DNA of 64,000 nt. It comes from Stenotrophobium sp050739895. Its GTDB lineage: Bacteria; Pseudomonadota; Gammaproteobacteria; Nevskiales; Nevskiaceae. Location: positions 13,496 through 77,495 of the forward strand of contig JBOICK010000100.1 of NCBI GenBank assembly GCA_050739895.1, in the 5' to 3' direction. Within the stretch, counting starts at the first letter, position 1. Every line of letters begins with the position of its first letter. A model generated the notes under the pieces. The model was not told where the DNA came from. It made no database searches and saw only the letters and a program-made list of their open reading frames with translations. The translations under genes and the position numbers were made by a program. Positions 11,438 through 19,929 of this stretch are shown here, piece after piece.

Positions 11438-11752
11438 GTGAAGAAAATAAGCCTCGTTTTGGTTGCGCTGCTGGCGCTGGGCCTGGGTGCCTGCGCTTAT
11501 TTCGCGGATGCCGGCGCGCAGGCCGGAACGGCGCTTTCGCCGGTACATGGCGTGGTGCCGGACAACGGCATGGACGCATTTCACCAGTTCATCGCAAGCC
11601 TGCCGACACCTGCGCAATTCCGCGCGCAGTACCCGGACGTGCAGTTGATCCTGCCCGGCGAGTTCGCCACCAAGGAGCTGCGCCTCAACAACAGCCGCTA
11701 TTTCGCGCAACTCAATCAGGCCGGCCGAATCACCGGCGGGAAATTCATGTGA
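11438..11752 (+). CDS. Small predicted lipoprotein after aceF
   Basis: 104 residues from GTG, selected because GGAGAGG lies 7 nt upstream. VKKISLVLVALLALGLGAC is a compact lipoprotein signal with lipobox LGAC, so the mature ~85-residue protein should be lipid-anchored in the envelope. The mature part has no recognisable motif. It starts 26 nt after aceF and probably shares its transcript; its 3' end overlaps the convergent histidine kinase gene by 8 nt. Function unknown. Confidence 0.7.
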   Translation: MKKISLVLVALLALGLGACAYFADAGAQAGTALSPVHGVVPDNGMDAFHQFIASLPTPAQFRAQYPDVQLILPGEFATKELRLNNSRYFAQLNQAGRITGGKFM

Positions 11753-13103
11753 GCGGCGCGCGCGCCTGATCGGGTTTCAGCGGCAGATACAGGGCGATCC
11801 GCAGGCCGCCTTCGTCACGATTGCCGGCGAGGCAGCGGCCACCATGCGCGCGGACGATGCGCTCGACGATGGCCAGGCCGAGGCCCTGGCCGTCGACATC
11901 TCGCGCATTGCTGCCGCGGTAATAAATCCTGAACAGCTGCGGCAGTTCCGACGCCGGCACGCCGCGGCCGCGGTCCGCAACCTCGATCAGCGCTTCCTCG
12001 CCGGCGCGTGAAATGCATACGCGGATCTCGCCCGGCGTGCCGCCATATTTCACGGCGTTCGACAGCAGGTTGTCGAGCGCTCGTGCCAGCAGCGCGTGCT
12101 GTCCCTGGATTTCGACGGCGCCGTCATTCTGGTGCAGTTCGACCTTGACGTTGTCGGTGTGGGAGCGCAGGTCGTCGATGCGCTCGGCAGCGAGCTGGCC
12201 GAGATCGACGATTTCATCCATGCGTTCCGGCAGTTTCGCCTCCAGCCGCGTCAGCGCCAGCATGTCGCCGATGATGTGATCGAGCCGCAGGATTTCGCGT
12301 TCGGCGTGGTCGAGATGCTGCAAATTGCCGGTTGCAGTCTTGTCGCGCGCCAGTTCCAGCGCCAGCTGCATGCGCGCCAACGGCGAACGGAGCTCGTGTG
12401 AAACATCCTGCAGCAGTATCCGCAGGTGCTCGACCAAGCCCTCGATGCGGCCGGCCATGTGGTCAAAATCCCGCGCCAGCAGCGCCAGTTCGTCGGTGCC
12501 GGCGACAACCGGCTGGCCGACGCGTGCCGAGAGGTCGCCGGTGGCCATGCGCCGCGCCGCCGCCTGCACGGCGGCAACCGGCTTGCTGATGCTGCGGCTG
12601 ACCCACCAGTCGACCAGCCCGATCATCAGCAATGACATCAGCAACTGCACCGCAAGTGGCACCAGCAGGCGCTCCGGTGGCGGGCCTGGCGGGTCGCGCG
12701 CAGCCATGAACAGCCAATTCTCGCCGTGTGGGCCGGTGCTTTGCACGCTGGCCAGCGTCAGGTTGCCGCTGAGCCGCAACACCACGGAAGGCTGTGCCGC
12801 CAGCTCGTTCAGGTGGTCTTGGATTGGTTGCGGCAGCGGCGTATCAAGCACATTGCGCCCGTTGTTCATCAGGACGAAGTCCATGCCGTGACGGTGCCAG
12901 GGTCCGATCCACAGCCGCAAGGCATCGGCGCCACCACCGCTGTAGATCGAAACCGCCTCCTCGCTCAGCGCCTGCCAGTCCATATGATGATTGGCATAGA
13001 CGCGGCTCGCGATGCGTTCGGTGATGACCACGCTGAACAACAGCGTCAGCATATTGGCGACAAAGAACCACAGGAACAGGCGGCGATAGAGTCCGCCTCT
13101 CAT
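11745..13103 (-). CDS. Sensor histidine kinase, CpxA/EnvZ-type
   Basis: 452 residues. TM1 (~residues 9-28) and TM2 (~146-165) flank a periplasmic sensor of ~115 residues; a HAMP linker follows (SRSISKPVAAV...DLSARV), then the dimerisation/phosphoacceptor helix with DVSHELRSPLARMQ and an HATPase domain with N-box (DNLLSNAVKY), DRGRGV and GQGLGLAIV. It should autophosphorylate on the histidine of SHELRSP and phosphorylate the response regulator encoded 7 nt upstream. The layout and the SPLARMQ form of the H-box recall CpxA, but the sensed signal is unknown. Confidence 0.9.
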   Translation of the reverse strand: MRGGLYRRLFLWFFVANMLTLLFSVVITERIASRVYANHHMDWQALSEEAVSIYSGGGADALRLWIGPWHRHGMDFVLMNNGRNVLDTPLPQPIQDHLNELAAQPSVVLRLSGNLTLASVQSTGPHGENWLFMAARDPPGPPPERLLVPLAVQLLMSLLMIGLVDWWVSRSISKPVAAVQAAARRMATGDLSARVGQPVVAGTDELALLARDFDHMAGRIEGLVEHLRILLQDVSHELRSPLARMQLALELARDKTATGNLQHLDHAEREILRLDHIIGDMLALTRLEAKLPERMDEIVDLGQLAAERIDDLRSHTDNVKVELHQNDGAVEIQGQHALLARALDNLLSNAVKYGGTPGEIRVCISRAGEEALIEVADRGRGVPASELPQLFRIYYRGSNARDVDGQGLGLAIVERIVRAHGGRCLAGNRDEGGLRIALYLPLKPDQARAPLT

Positions 13104-13110
13104 GGCCGCT

Positions 13111-13803
13111 TCAAGCGCCCCTGCGCGCCAGCATGTAGCCGGAACTGCGGATGGTTTCGATTGCTGGCGCGTGCTTGGAAACGTCCATCAGCTTGCGCCG
13201 CAGACGGCTGATGTGGACATCAATGCTGCGGTCGTAACGCGTGATGGCGCGGCCCAGTGCCTCGCGCGTCAGCGAAGACTTGTCGACAATGCTTCCAGCA
13301 CGCCGCGCCAGCGCCAGCAGCAGGCTGTATTCGGCGCTGGTCAACTGCAATTCGGTGTCAGCGATCCAGGCGCGTCGTTCACCCGGGGACAGCCGCAGCG
13401 TATCGACCTTGACGATTTCATCGGGTGTCGTTGCCGAGCTGCGACGCAGCAGCGCACGCACGCGCGCCAGCAGTTCGCGCGGCAGGAAAGGCTTCGACAG
13501 GTAATCGTCGGCCCCCAGCTCTAGCCCGACGATGCGGTCCACCGGCTCGCCCCGTGCCGACAGGATGATCACCGGCAAGCTGTACTGTGCGCGCAATTCG
13601 CGCAGGGCCGAGAGTCCGTCCAGCGCCGGCATGGTGACATCGAGGATCAGCAGATCGGGGCGATGTGCCTCGTCGCGCAGCGCCAGCAGCACGGCCTGGC
13701 CGTCATGCACCGTATCCACCAGCAGGTCTTCGCGGCTCAGATAATCGGTCAGCAGCCGGCACAGTTCATGGTCATCGTCGGCGATCAGGATTCGGTTTTG
13801 CAT
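13111..13803 (-). CDS. OmpR/CpxR-family response regulator
   Basis: 230 residues from MQNRILIAD; an ATG 9 nt upstream (MLRMQ) is equally possible and neither has a clear ribosome binding site. The receiver domain shows the acidic pair in ADDDHE, the phospho-acceptor Asp in LILDVTMP, T/S as S in LSARG and Lys in LSKPF. The C-terminal winged helix (TSAEYSLLLALARR ... YDRSIDVHISRLRRKL ... IRSSGYML) is the OmpR DNA-binding type. It is partner to the downstream kinase (7-nt gap). The upstream open frame extending another 67 residues lacks family similarity and was discarded. Confidence 0.92.
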   Translation of the reverse strand: MQNRILIADDDHELCRLLTDYLSREDLLVDTVHDGQAVLLALRDEAHRPDLLILDVTMPALDGLSALRELRAQYSLPVIILSARGEPVDRIVGLELGADDYLSKPFLPRELLARVRALLRRSSATTPDEIVKVDTLRLSPGERRAWIADTELQLTSAEYSLLLALARRAGSIVDKSSLTREALGRAITRYDRSIDVHISRLRRKLMDVSKHAPAIETIRSSGYMLARRGA

Positions 13804-14032
13804 GCGGAGCATTGTCGTGTCGATTGCTGGTTTCGCATAGCGGGAGGCCCCAGCTTTAGCCAAAGTTAACCACGCCGCAACAGTTATTAACACGCCAGGC
13901 CGTGAAAACCCCGCAAACTGGCTGTCGAAGCGACGAACACCGGCAAATCCGCCGTGGTTGCGGTAGTGCCCGATAGAAAATAGACTGCATGCCTTCCGCC
14001 GCACCCGTCATCACCTGTCAGGAGATTCACCG
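13804..14032. other. Divergent intergenic region
   Basis: 229 nt between the response-regulator start and the NHL lipoprotein start. It must hold promoters for both directions. I see no convincing -35/-10 pair or palindrome. AGGAG lies 8 nt before the NHL gene. Confidence 0.5.
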
Positions 14033-15424
14033 ATGAATTCCAGTTCCGGTCCTACCGGCCTCAACACTGTTGCCGATGCCACGCTTCGCAGCTACCGAGC
14101 GCGCTGGAATCGTCCCTTCGCAACCGCCGCCTTGCTGGGCCTGTTCGCCGCGCTGGCCGGTTGCGGCAGTGGCAGCACCAATATCAACATGGCGGTCGCT
14201 TTCAGCGAACTCGGCCAGCCCAATTTCAATTCCTCCACCGCCAACGGCGGTCAGAACACGGTCAACGGCACCGGTCTGTCCACGCCGCTGGGTGCTGTCG
14301 CCACCGACGGCACGCATTTTTATGTGGTCGATACCAACAACAATCGCGTGCTCGGCTATAACAAGCCGCCGCTGTCGCCATCAACCGCACCCGATTTCGT
14401 GCTGGGCCAGTCGGCCCTCACCACCCGTAACGCGGGTGCCAACGCCAACCAGATGAGCGCGCCGGACTCGGTGCACATCTCGGTCAATCCGATCAACGCC
14501 AGCGTGCAGCTGGTGGTCGCCGATACCGGCAACAACCGCGTGCTGATCTGGAACACCCTGCCGACCGCGACCGCGACGGCGGCCGACGTGGTGGTTGGCC
14601 AGACCGCGTTCGGCGGCGGCAACAACGCTGCCAACGGGGGTGCTGCAGCACCCAGCGCAACCACGCTCAAGGGACCGGTGGATGCGGCCATCGCCAACGG
14701 CAAACTGTTCGTTTCGGATACCGGCAATGACCGCGTGCTGATCTACAGCACCATCCCGACTGCCAATGGTGCGGCCGCCGACCTGGTGCTGGGACAGCCC
14801 GACATGGTCACCGATCAGGCCGCGTGCATCGGCAGCAACCAGCTCACGCCCTGCACCAATCCCAGTTCCGGTACCAACATCGGCAACTACGTCAACGGCA
14901 ACACCCAGATGCATCAGCCCAACGGCCTGTATACCGATGGCTACAAGCTGCTGGTCGCCGACACCGCCAACAATCGCGTGTTGTACTGGTCGTCGATCCC
15001 GGTCGCCAACGGCGCCGGCGCCGGCGCCAGCAATGTTGTCGGCCTGAATGCTTTCGGCACTTTCAGCAGCGCCGGCAGCAATGGCCCGACCGGTCTGCGT
15101 GTACCGACCGGTGTCGGCAGCGGCTTGGCCGGCTTCTATGTCGCCGACAGCGGCAACAACCGCGTGCTGTATTTCTCCACCTTCCCCAACTCCAACGGCC
15201 CGGCGGCAAGCGCAGTCTATGGCCAGTCCGACTTCACGCATTCCGCGCAGAACGACGATAACCAGGACGGCATACCCGATGCGCCGAACAACGGCACCAG
15301 TGGTACCGGTTCGATTCCCACCAACCGCACCCTGTTTACACCCACTGCGGTCAGCGCCTTTAATGGTGTGGTGTACATCGCCGACAGCGGCAACAACCGC
15401 ATCATGGAGTACGCGGGACAATAA
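14033..15424 (+). CDS. NHL-repeat beta-propeller lipoprotein
   Basis: 463 residues. After an unusually long basic N-region (~28 residues) comes a hydrophobic segment and the lipobox LAGCGSG, so the protein is likely lipid-anchored outside the cytoplasm. Six repeats share the NHL signature [VI]xD[TS]xNNR[VI]: VDTNNNRVLGY, ADTGNNRVLIW, SDTGNDRVLIY, ADTANNRVLYW, ADSGNNRVLYF and ADSGNNRIMEY, enough for one closed six-bladed propeller. NHL propellers bind protein or other ligands; none can be named here. AGGAG lies 8 nt before the ATG and a strong terminator follows. Confidence 0.85.
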   Translation: MNSSSGPTGLNTVADATLRSYRARWNRPFATAALLGLFAALAGCGSGSTNINMAVAFSELGQPNFNSSTANGGQNTVNGTGLSTPLGAVATDGTHFYVVDTNNNRVLGYNKPPLSPSTAPDFVLGQSALTTRNAGANANQMSAPDSVHISVNPINASVQLVVADTGNNRVLIWNTLPTATATAADVVVGQTAFGGGNNAANGGAAAPSATTLKGPVDAAIANGKLFVSDTGNDRVLIYSTIPTANGAAADLVLGQPDMVTDQAACIGSNQLTPCTNPSSGTNIGNYVNGNTQMHQPNGLYTDGYKLLVADTANNRVLYWSSIPVANGAGAGASNVVGLNAFGTFSSAGSNGPTGLRVPTGVGSGLAGFYVADSGNNRVLYFSTFPNSNGPAASAVYGQSDFTHSAQNDDNQDGIPDAPNNGTSGTGSIPTNRTLFTPTAVSAFNGVVYIADSGNNRIMEYAGQ

Positions 15425-15454
15425 GCAGCGCTTTCAAGCATGTTGATGGGTTGA

Positions 15455-15485
15455 CCCCGCGCCGGGTTTCCGGCGCGGGGTTTTT
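15455..15485 (+). terminator. Rho-independent terminator after the NHL gene
   Basis: Perfect 10-bp stem CCCCGCGCCG / CGGCGCGGGG with a 6-nt loop, followed by five T residues. It lies 31 nt after the stop of the NHL gene, and so ends that transcript before the next gene. Confidence 0.93.
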
Positions 15486-15500
15486 CTTGCATGAGCGCCG

Positions 15501-15851
15501 ATGCAGAATGACCTCATGAAAGCCGTCGATCGCCATGCACTGATCTGGGCGGTGGTCCATCGCATCCCGCGCGGCTGCGTCGCCACCTACGGCCAGGTCG
15601 CCGCGCTGGCCGGCATGCCGCGGCAACCGCGGCTCACCGGCCATGCACTGCACCGCGCGCCGCCGGGCATGGCGCTGCCGTGGCATCGCGTGATCAACGC
15701 GCAGGGCCGTATCTCGTTCCCCGAAGGCACCGAGCACCACGACCAGCAGCGGCAGTTGCTGGAACAGGAAGGCATCAGCTTTGTCCGCGGGCGCGTCGAT
15801 CTCGGTCGCCACCGCTGGCGCTGCAAGGGTGATGCACCGGTGCTGGACTGA
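15501..15851 (+). CDS. Alkyltransferase-like protein (ATL), MGMT DNA-binding family without the catalytic Cys
   Basis: 116 residues, matching the DNA-binding domain of O6-alkylguanine-DNA alkyltransferases (IPRGCVATYGQVAALAG; GHALHRAPPG). The active-site motif PCHRV is replaced by PWHRV, so Cys is Trp. This is the hallmark of ATL proteins, which bind O6-alkylguanine and pass the lesion to nucleotide excision repair instead of repairing it. A second in-frame ATG five codons downstream is possible. It is preceded by a terminator, so it is probably transcribed alone. Confidence 0.9.
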   Translation: MQNDLMKAVDRHALIWAVVHRIPRGCVATYGQVAALAGMPRQPRLTGHALHRAPPGMALPWHRVINAQGRISFPEGTEHHDQQRQLLEQEGISFVRGRVDLGRHRWRCKGDAPVLD

Positions 15852-15871
15852 ATTACCTTGTGCAAAGAAAA

Positions 15872-15893
15872 GCCCGCTTGCGCGGGCGTTTCT
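15872..15893. terminator. Probable terminator between convergent genes
   Basis: Stem GCCCGC / GCGGGC with TTGC loop (15872-15887), followed by G and TTTCT on the + strand and preceded by AAGAAAA, which gives a T-rich run on the - strand. It lies between the ATL gene and the convergent M13 peptidase and could serve both. Confidence 0.7.
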
Positions 15894-15912
15894 GTGTACA
15901 GCGGTTGCTGAA

Positions 15913-17967
15913 TTACCAGATGGTGACGCGCTGCTGCGGCGCCCGGTACATGCCGTCGCCGGGCTTGACGTCGAACGCGCCGTAGAACGCCGGCACGTTG
16001 ACCACCACGCCGTTGCAGCGGAACTGTGGCGGCGAGTGCGGGTTGGTCTTGACCAGGTTGATCATTGCCTCGTCGCGGTATTTCCAGCGCCAGGCCTGGG
16101 CCCAGCCCATGAAGAAGCGCTGGTCGCCGGTCAGGCCGTCGATCACCAGCGCCGGTTTGCCGGCCAGCGACAGTTGATAGGCCAGATACGAGATCGAGAC
16201 GCCGCCGAGATCGCCGATGTTCTCGCCGATGGTGAGTGCGCCATTGACGTGATAGCCCTTGATCGGCTCATAGGCGCTGTACTGCGTGATCAGCGCCTTG
16301 ACGCGCGTGTCGAAATTCCGGCGGTCGGCATCGGTCCACCAGCTCTTGAGATTGCCGTCGCCATCGTACTTGCTGCCCTGGTCATCGAAGCCGTGGCCGA
16401 TCTCGTGGCCGATGATCGCGCCGATCGCGCCGTAGTTGGCGGCATCGTCGGCCTGCATGTCGAACACCGGCGCTTGCAGGATCGCGGCCGGAAACACGAT
16501 CTCGTTCATCAGCGGGTTGTAGTAGGCGTTGACGGTCTGCGGTGTCATGTCCCACTCGTTGCGATCGATCGGCTTGCCCAGCTTGGCGGCATTGCGCGCG
16601 AATTCGAAACGGCTGGCGCGGATGACATTGCCGACCAGGTCATCGGCGCTGATGCGCAGCGTCGAGTAGTCGCGCCACTGGTCGGGATAGCCGATCTTGG
16701 TGGTGAACTTGGCGAGCTTCTCCAGAGCTTTCTTTTTGGTGTCCGCGCTCATCCAGGCTAGCGAACCGATGCTCAGGCGGTATTCCTCCAGCAGGTTGTT
16801 CACCAGTACCTGCATGCGCGCCTTGTTCTGCGGCGGAAAATACCTGGCGACATACAGCTTGCCGACGGCAAAACCCAGCGCCTCGTTGACCGCGCTGACA
16901 CCGCGCTTCCAGCGCGGGCGGTCTTCCGGCACGCCATTGAGTGCCTTGCCGTAGAACGCGAAATTTTCATCGACGAAGGGTTTGGACAGATATGGCGCGT
17001 AGGCATTCAACAGTTGCCAGCGCAGGTAGATCTTGAGATTCGACAGCGAAGTGGTGTTGAGGATTTTCGACAGCCCCTCGAAATAACCGGGTTCGCCGAC
17101 GATCACCGCGGGTTGTTGCGCGAAGCCGGCGCTGGTGGCGTAGGTCAGCCAGGAAAAATCCGGAATCAGGCCGGGCAGTTCACTCAGCGCGTATTTGTTG
17201 TAGGTCTTGTCGGCATCGCGTGTTTCGACCTTGCTCCATTGCTTCTCGGCGAGGCGCTTTTCAAACGCGAACACCTTGCGCGCATGCGCATCGGCGTCGC
17301 TGTCGCCGGCCAGCGCCAGCATGCGCGAGATATGCGCCACATACTGTTTGCGCAATTCGACGAACTTGGGGTCGTCGAGCAGGTAGTAGTCGCGATCCGG
17401 CAGGCCCAGTCCCGATTGCCCGAGGTAGACCGCGTAGCGCGTCGAGTCCTTGGCATCCTGTTCCACCGCCATGCCGAACGGCGCGTCGACGCCGATTTCG
17501 GCGAAGTGCGCAAACTGCTGCGCGATCTCCGCACGCGAGTGGATCGCAGCGATGCGCGCCAGCTCGGCCTGCAGTGGCTGCAGGCCGAGCTGGTCGACGC
17601 GCGCCACATCGAGGAAGGCGCTGTAGTAATCGCCGATTTTCTGCTCGTCGGAATCGGGCAGGCGCTGCTTGTCGGCGGCGGCGGCTTCGATGATCTCGCG
17701 CTGTTCACGCTCGGAGTTGTCGCTCAGCTCGGTCAGTGTGCCGTAGCTGGACTTGTCGGCCGGAATCGCGGTCCTTTTCAGCCAGGCACCGTTGACTGCC
17801 TCATAAAAATTGTCCTGCGGCCGCACACTGGCATCGAAGCCGCTGCGGTCGATGCCGGAGACCAGCGGCGGCGGCGCTGGTGGTGTTGCCGCGACCGGTG
17901 CCGGCGGCTGGCTGGCGCAGGCCGACAGCATCATCACGGCGGACGTGCAGGCGTAGAGGTTTTTCAT
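15913..17967 (-). CDS. M13-family zinc metallopeptidase (PepO/neprilysin-like), lipoprotein
   Basis: 684 residues from MKNLYAC, whose short hydrophobic segment ends in the lipobox LSAC; the longer open frame reads through the upstream promoter region. The N-terminal M13 domain begins with PQDNFYEAVNGAW. The catalytic region holds NAYYNP, then IGHEIGHGFDDQG (HExxH) and GENIGDLGG, whose Glu is the third zinc ligand in M13 enzymes. The mature protein should be a lipid-anchored envelope peptidase acting on peptides. Length and motif order match the PepO group. The gene is convergent with the ATL gene and divergent from msrC. Confidence 0.94.
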   Translation of the reverse strand: MKNLYACTSAVMMLSACASQPPAPVAATPPAPPPLVSGIDRSGFDASVRPQDNFYEAVNGAWLKRTAIPADKSSYGTLTELSDNSEREQREIIEAAAADKQRLPDSDEQKIGDYYSAFLDVARVDQLGLQPLQAELARIAAIHSRAEIAQQFAHFAEIGVDAPFGMAVEQDAKDSTRYAVYLGQSGLGLPDRDYYLLDDPKFVELRKQYVAHISRMLALAGDSDADAHARKVFAFEKRLAEKQWSKVETRDADKTYNKYALSELPGLIPDFSWLTYATSAGFAQQPAVIVGEPGYFEGLSKILNTTSLSNLKIYLRWQLLNAYAPYLSKPFVDENFAFYGKALNGVPEDRPRWKRGVSAVNEALGFAVGKLYVARYFPPQNKARMQVLVNNLLEEYRLSIGSLAWMSADTKKKALEKLAKFTTKIGYPDQWRDYSTLRISADDLVGNVIRASRFEFARNAAKLGKPIDRNEWDMTPQTVNAYYNPLMNEIVFPAAILQAPVFDMQADDAANYGAIGAIIGHEIGHGFDDQGSKYDGDGNLKSWWTDADRRNFDTRVKALITQYSAYEPIKGYHVNGALTIGENIGDLGGVSISYLAYQLSLAGKPALVIDGLTGDQRFFMGWAQAWRWKYRDEAMINLVKTNPHSPPQFRCNGVVVNVPAFYGAFDVKPGDGMYRAPQQRVTIW

Positions 17968-18062
17968 GTGGAGTCCCACGTGGAATGAACAAGGTGCCAA
18001 GCGTAGCAAAGCGCGGGCCGCCGCATGTGGGAGAAATTCCGCGCAGCGGCAGCGAGCGGGCA

Positions 18063-18174
18063 GCACCCGCTGTCGGTATCTGGCGGCAGAGATCAGTTAC
18101 ATTTTATATATTAATTATTTATTTAGTGTATAAATAATAACGAAATCTGAAGCTGCACACCGCATAGCGGGTGG
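18063..18174. repeat. AT-core symmetric element, copy B
   Basis: Ends GCACCCGCT and AGCGGGTGG. Exactly 24 nt (18072-18095), then the 46-nt core GTT...AAC (18096-18141), then 24 nt (18142-18165). Core dyad pairing is 16 of 23 positions plus two G/T wobbles. It lies between the divergent M13 peptidase and msrC. Confidence 0.8.
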
Positions 18175-18187
18175 CGCAAAATGACGC

Positions 18188-18676
18188 ATGTTCGAGTTCA
18201 CCAGCCCTGCGGCCGGCACTGCCAAGAGCGAGATTTATGCGCGGCTCGTGGAACAGGCGCAGGCGCTGTTCCAGGGTGAGCGCAACCGCGTCGCCAACGC
18301 CGCCAATCTCGCCGCGCTGCTGTGGCACGGTCTGCCCGATCTCAACTGGGCCGGTTTCTATTTCTTCGACGGACGCGAACTGGTGGTGGGTCCGTTCCAG
18401 GGCAAGCCGGCCTGCGTGCGCATCGCGCTGGGGCGCGGCGTCTGCGGCACCGCGGCGCTGCGCCGCCAGACCCAGCTGGTCGCGGACGTCAACGCGCACG
18501 ACAACCACATCGCCTGCGACAGCGCCTCGCAGTCCGAGATCGTGGTGCCCTTGTTCAAGGACGATGAACTGCTCGGCGTGCTCGATCTCGACAGTCCGAA
18601 AATCGGCCGCTTCGATGAACAGGATCGCGAAGGGCTGGAGCGCATCGCCGCGCTGTGGATCGCCGCCTGCGATTAG
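18188..18676 (+). CDS. msrC: Free methionine-(R)-sulfoxide reductase (GAF domain)
   Basis: 162 residues forming one GAF domain. The three redox cysteines of the fRMsr family are in place: GKPACVRIALGRGVCGTAA (two) and HIACDSAS (the catalytic one), followed by EIVVPLF and GVLDLDSP. The enzyme reduces free L-methionine-(R)-sulfoxide with thioredoxin in the cytoplasm. Together with msrB 1.3 kb downstream, this stretch carries two of the cell's methionine-repair enzymes, although they are not in one operon. Confidence 0.93.
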   Translation: MFEFTSPAAGTAKSEIYARLVEQAQALFQGERNRVANAANLAALLWHGLPDLNWAGFYFFDGRELVVGPFQGKPACVRIALGRGVCGTAALRRQTQLVADVNAHDNHIACDSASQSEIVVPLFKDDELLGVLDLDSPKIGRFDEQDREGLERIAALWIAACD

Positions 18677-18679
18677 TTT

Positions 18680-18756
18680 CGTAGGATGGGCTGAACGCAG
18701 TGAAGCCCATTGCCCGCAGCGCTTGATGGGCTTCGCTATGCTCAGCCCATCCTACG
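18680..18756. repeat. Imperfect inverted repeat of the GTAGGATGGGCTGA type
   Basis: Two 31-nt arms (18680-18710 and 18726-18756) are reverse complements at 27 of 31 positions, with a 15-nt loop. The arm sequence CGTAGGATGGGCTGA...GAAGCCCAT is of a kind seen as a dispersed repeat in several proteobacterial genomes. It lies between convergent genes, and its right arm overlaps the last codon and stop of the YhhN gene, so transcripts from either side would end in or pass through the hairpin. Confidence 0.85.
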
Positions 18757-19393
18757 CAGCCAGCGTTGCCGAGCAGGCGATCAATCCAATCGCTGCCCAG
18801 TAAGTGGATAAAATCACCGCCTGCGCGCCGGCGTAGCGGCCGACGAATTTGCGGATGGCGAGCGACGAATCCGACAGCACGAACAACAGTGCGCCGCCCA
18901 GCGCCATCTGCGTGCTGACATCGTCATGTGCATGCCAGCGCGCAATCGCCGCGAACGCCAGGCCCATCAGCGCCAACCCGTAAATGCTCACCGGAATTTT
19001 GAGCGGACCTGTTTTCGGCAGCAGCCACGCGAACAGCGCGATGCCGTACAGCGCGAGCGCCACGCTTCCCAGCGGCAGCGCCGGATGCGCCACGCCATGC
19101 AGCAGCACCGGGATGAACAGCAGGTGGGCCAACAGGAAGCTGCCGAGGCCGCTCATGAACCAGCGTTGTCCGTCAAACATCAAACAGATGTCGCCCAGCA
19201 TTGAGAGCGACAGCGCCGCCAGCAGCATCAGCTTGGCGTCGCCTGCGGGCGCAGCAGTGGCGATGCCGATGATCAGCAGCGTCGTCAGTGGCTTCAGGAT
19301 GTAAAACGTAAAATGACGCCGCTCGTTCCAGTCCGCGGCGATGGCCAGCAGCGCCGAAATCGTGGCGGCGACGATAAAAGCTGTGATCAACAT
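18752..19393 (-). CDS. YhhN/TMEM86 family membrane protein (putative lysoplasmalogenase)
   Basis: 213 residues with about eight hydrophobic segments. The family motif KPLTTLLI near residue 35, then LSMLGDICLM and the late ALLFVLSDSSLA, matches YhhN/TMEM86 proteins, whose mammalian member TMEM86B hydrolyses lysoplasmalogens; the two aspartates (GD, SD) are the presumed catalytic residues. Bacterial substrate is uncertain. The last codon lies in the inverted-repeat element. Confidence 0.88.
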   Translation of the reverse strand: MLITAFIVAATISALLAIAADWNERRHFTFYILKPLTTLLIIGIATAAPAGDAKLMLLAALSLSMLGDICLMFDGQRWFMSGLGSFLLAHLLFIPVLLHGVAHPALPLGSVALALYGIALFAWLLPKTGPLKIPVSIYGLALMGLAFAAIARWHAHDDVSTQMALGGALLFVLSDSSLAIRKFVGRYAGAQAVILSTYWAAIGLIACSATLAA

Positions 19394-19454
19394 GAATGCG
19401 ATCCCTTGTGATTCAACTTAATGCACGCAGTATAGTTGGGGCAAGGAGAATCCC

Positions 19455-19853
19455 ATGACCCAGATCAAGAAGACCGAAACCGAGTGGCGTGCGCAACTCA
19501 CACCCGAGCAGTTCCACGTCACCCGTGAGCACGGCACCGAGCGCGCTTTCACCGGCGAATACTGGAATCACCAGGCCGACGGCGTTTATGTCTGCGTCTG
19601 TTGCGGCGCGCCACTGTTCGATTCCGAACACAAGTTCGAGGCGCACTGCGGCTGGCCGAGTTTTTACAGCCCCGCCGCCAAGGATGCACCGGTCGCCGAG
19701 AGCAAGGACCACAAATTCGGCATGACCCGTACCGAGGTGCATTGCGAGCGCTGCGGCGCGCACATGGGCCACGTATTCAACGACGGTCCGCCGCCGACCG
19801 GCCTGCGCTATTGCATCAACTCTGCATCGATCAAATTTGTTCCACGCAAGTAG
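19455..19853 (+). CDS. msrB: Peptide methionine-(R)-S-oxide reductase
   Basis: 132 residues. Two CxxC zinc pairs (VCVCCGAPLF and HCERCGAH) and the catalytic segment RYCINSASIKF with the active-site cysteine are all present; HCGWPSFY is also typical. It reduces protein-bound Met-R-sulfoxide with thioredoxin. AAGGAG lies 8 nt upstream of the ATG. No signal peptide, so cytoplasmic. Confidence 0.97.
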   Translation: MTQIKKTETEWRAQLTPEQFHVTREHGTERAFTGEYWNHQADGVYVCVCCGAPLFDSEHKFEAHCGWPSFYSPAAKDAPVAESKDHKFGMTRTEVHCERCGAHMGHVFNDGPPPTGLRYCINSASIKFVPRK

Positions 19854-19885
19854 GCAATTCCCGCGCAGCGGAAACCAGTTTTCTT

Positions 19886-19922
19886 CCCTCTCCCCTCGCG
19901 GGAGAGGGATCGAGGGAGAGGG
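19886..19922. repeat. Short CCCTCTCCC hairpin repeat
   Basis: A perfect 9-bp stem CCCTCTCCC / GGGAGAGGG with a 5-nt loop (19886-19908), followed by a second GGGAGAGG tract. It is of the common dispersed CCCTCTCCC...GGGAGAGGG type. The last purine tract also supplies the ribosome binding site for the next gene. No T-run, so not a classic terminator. Confidence 0.7.
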
Positions 19923-19929
19923 GGTAGCA

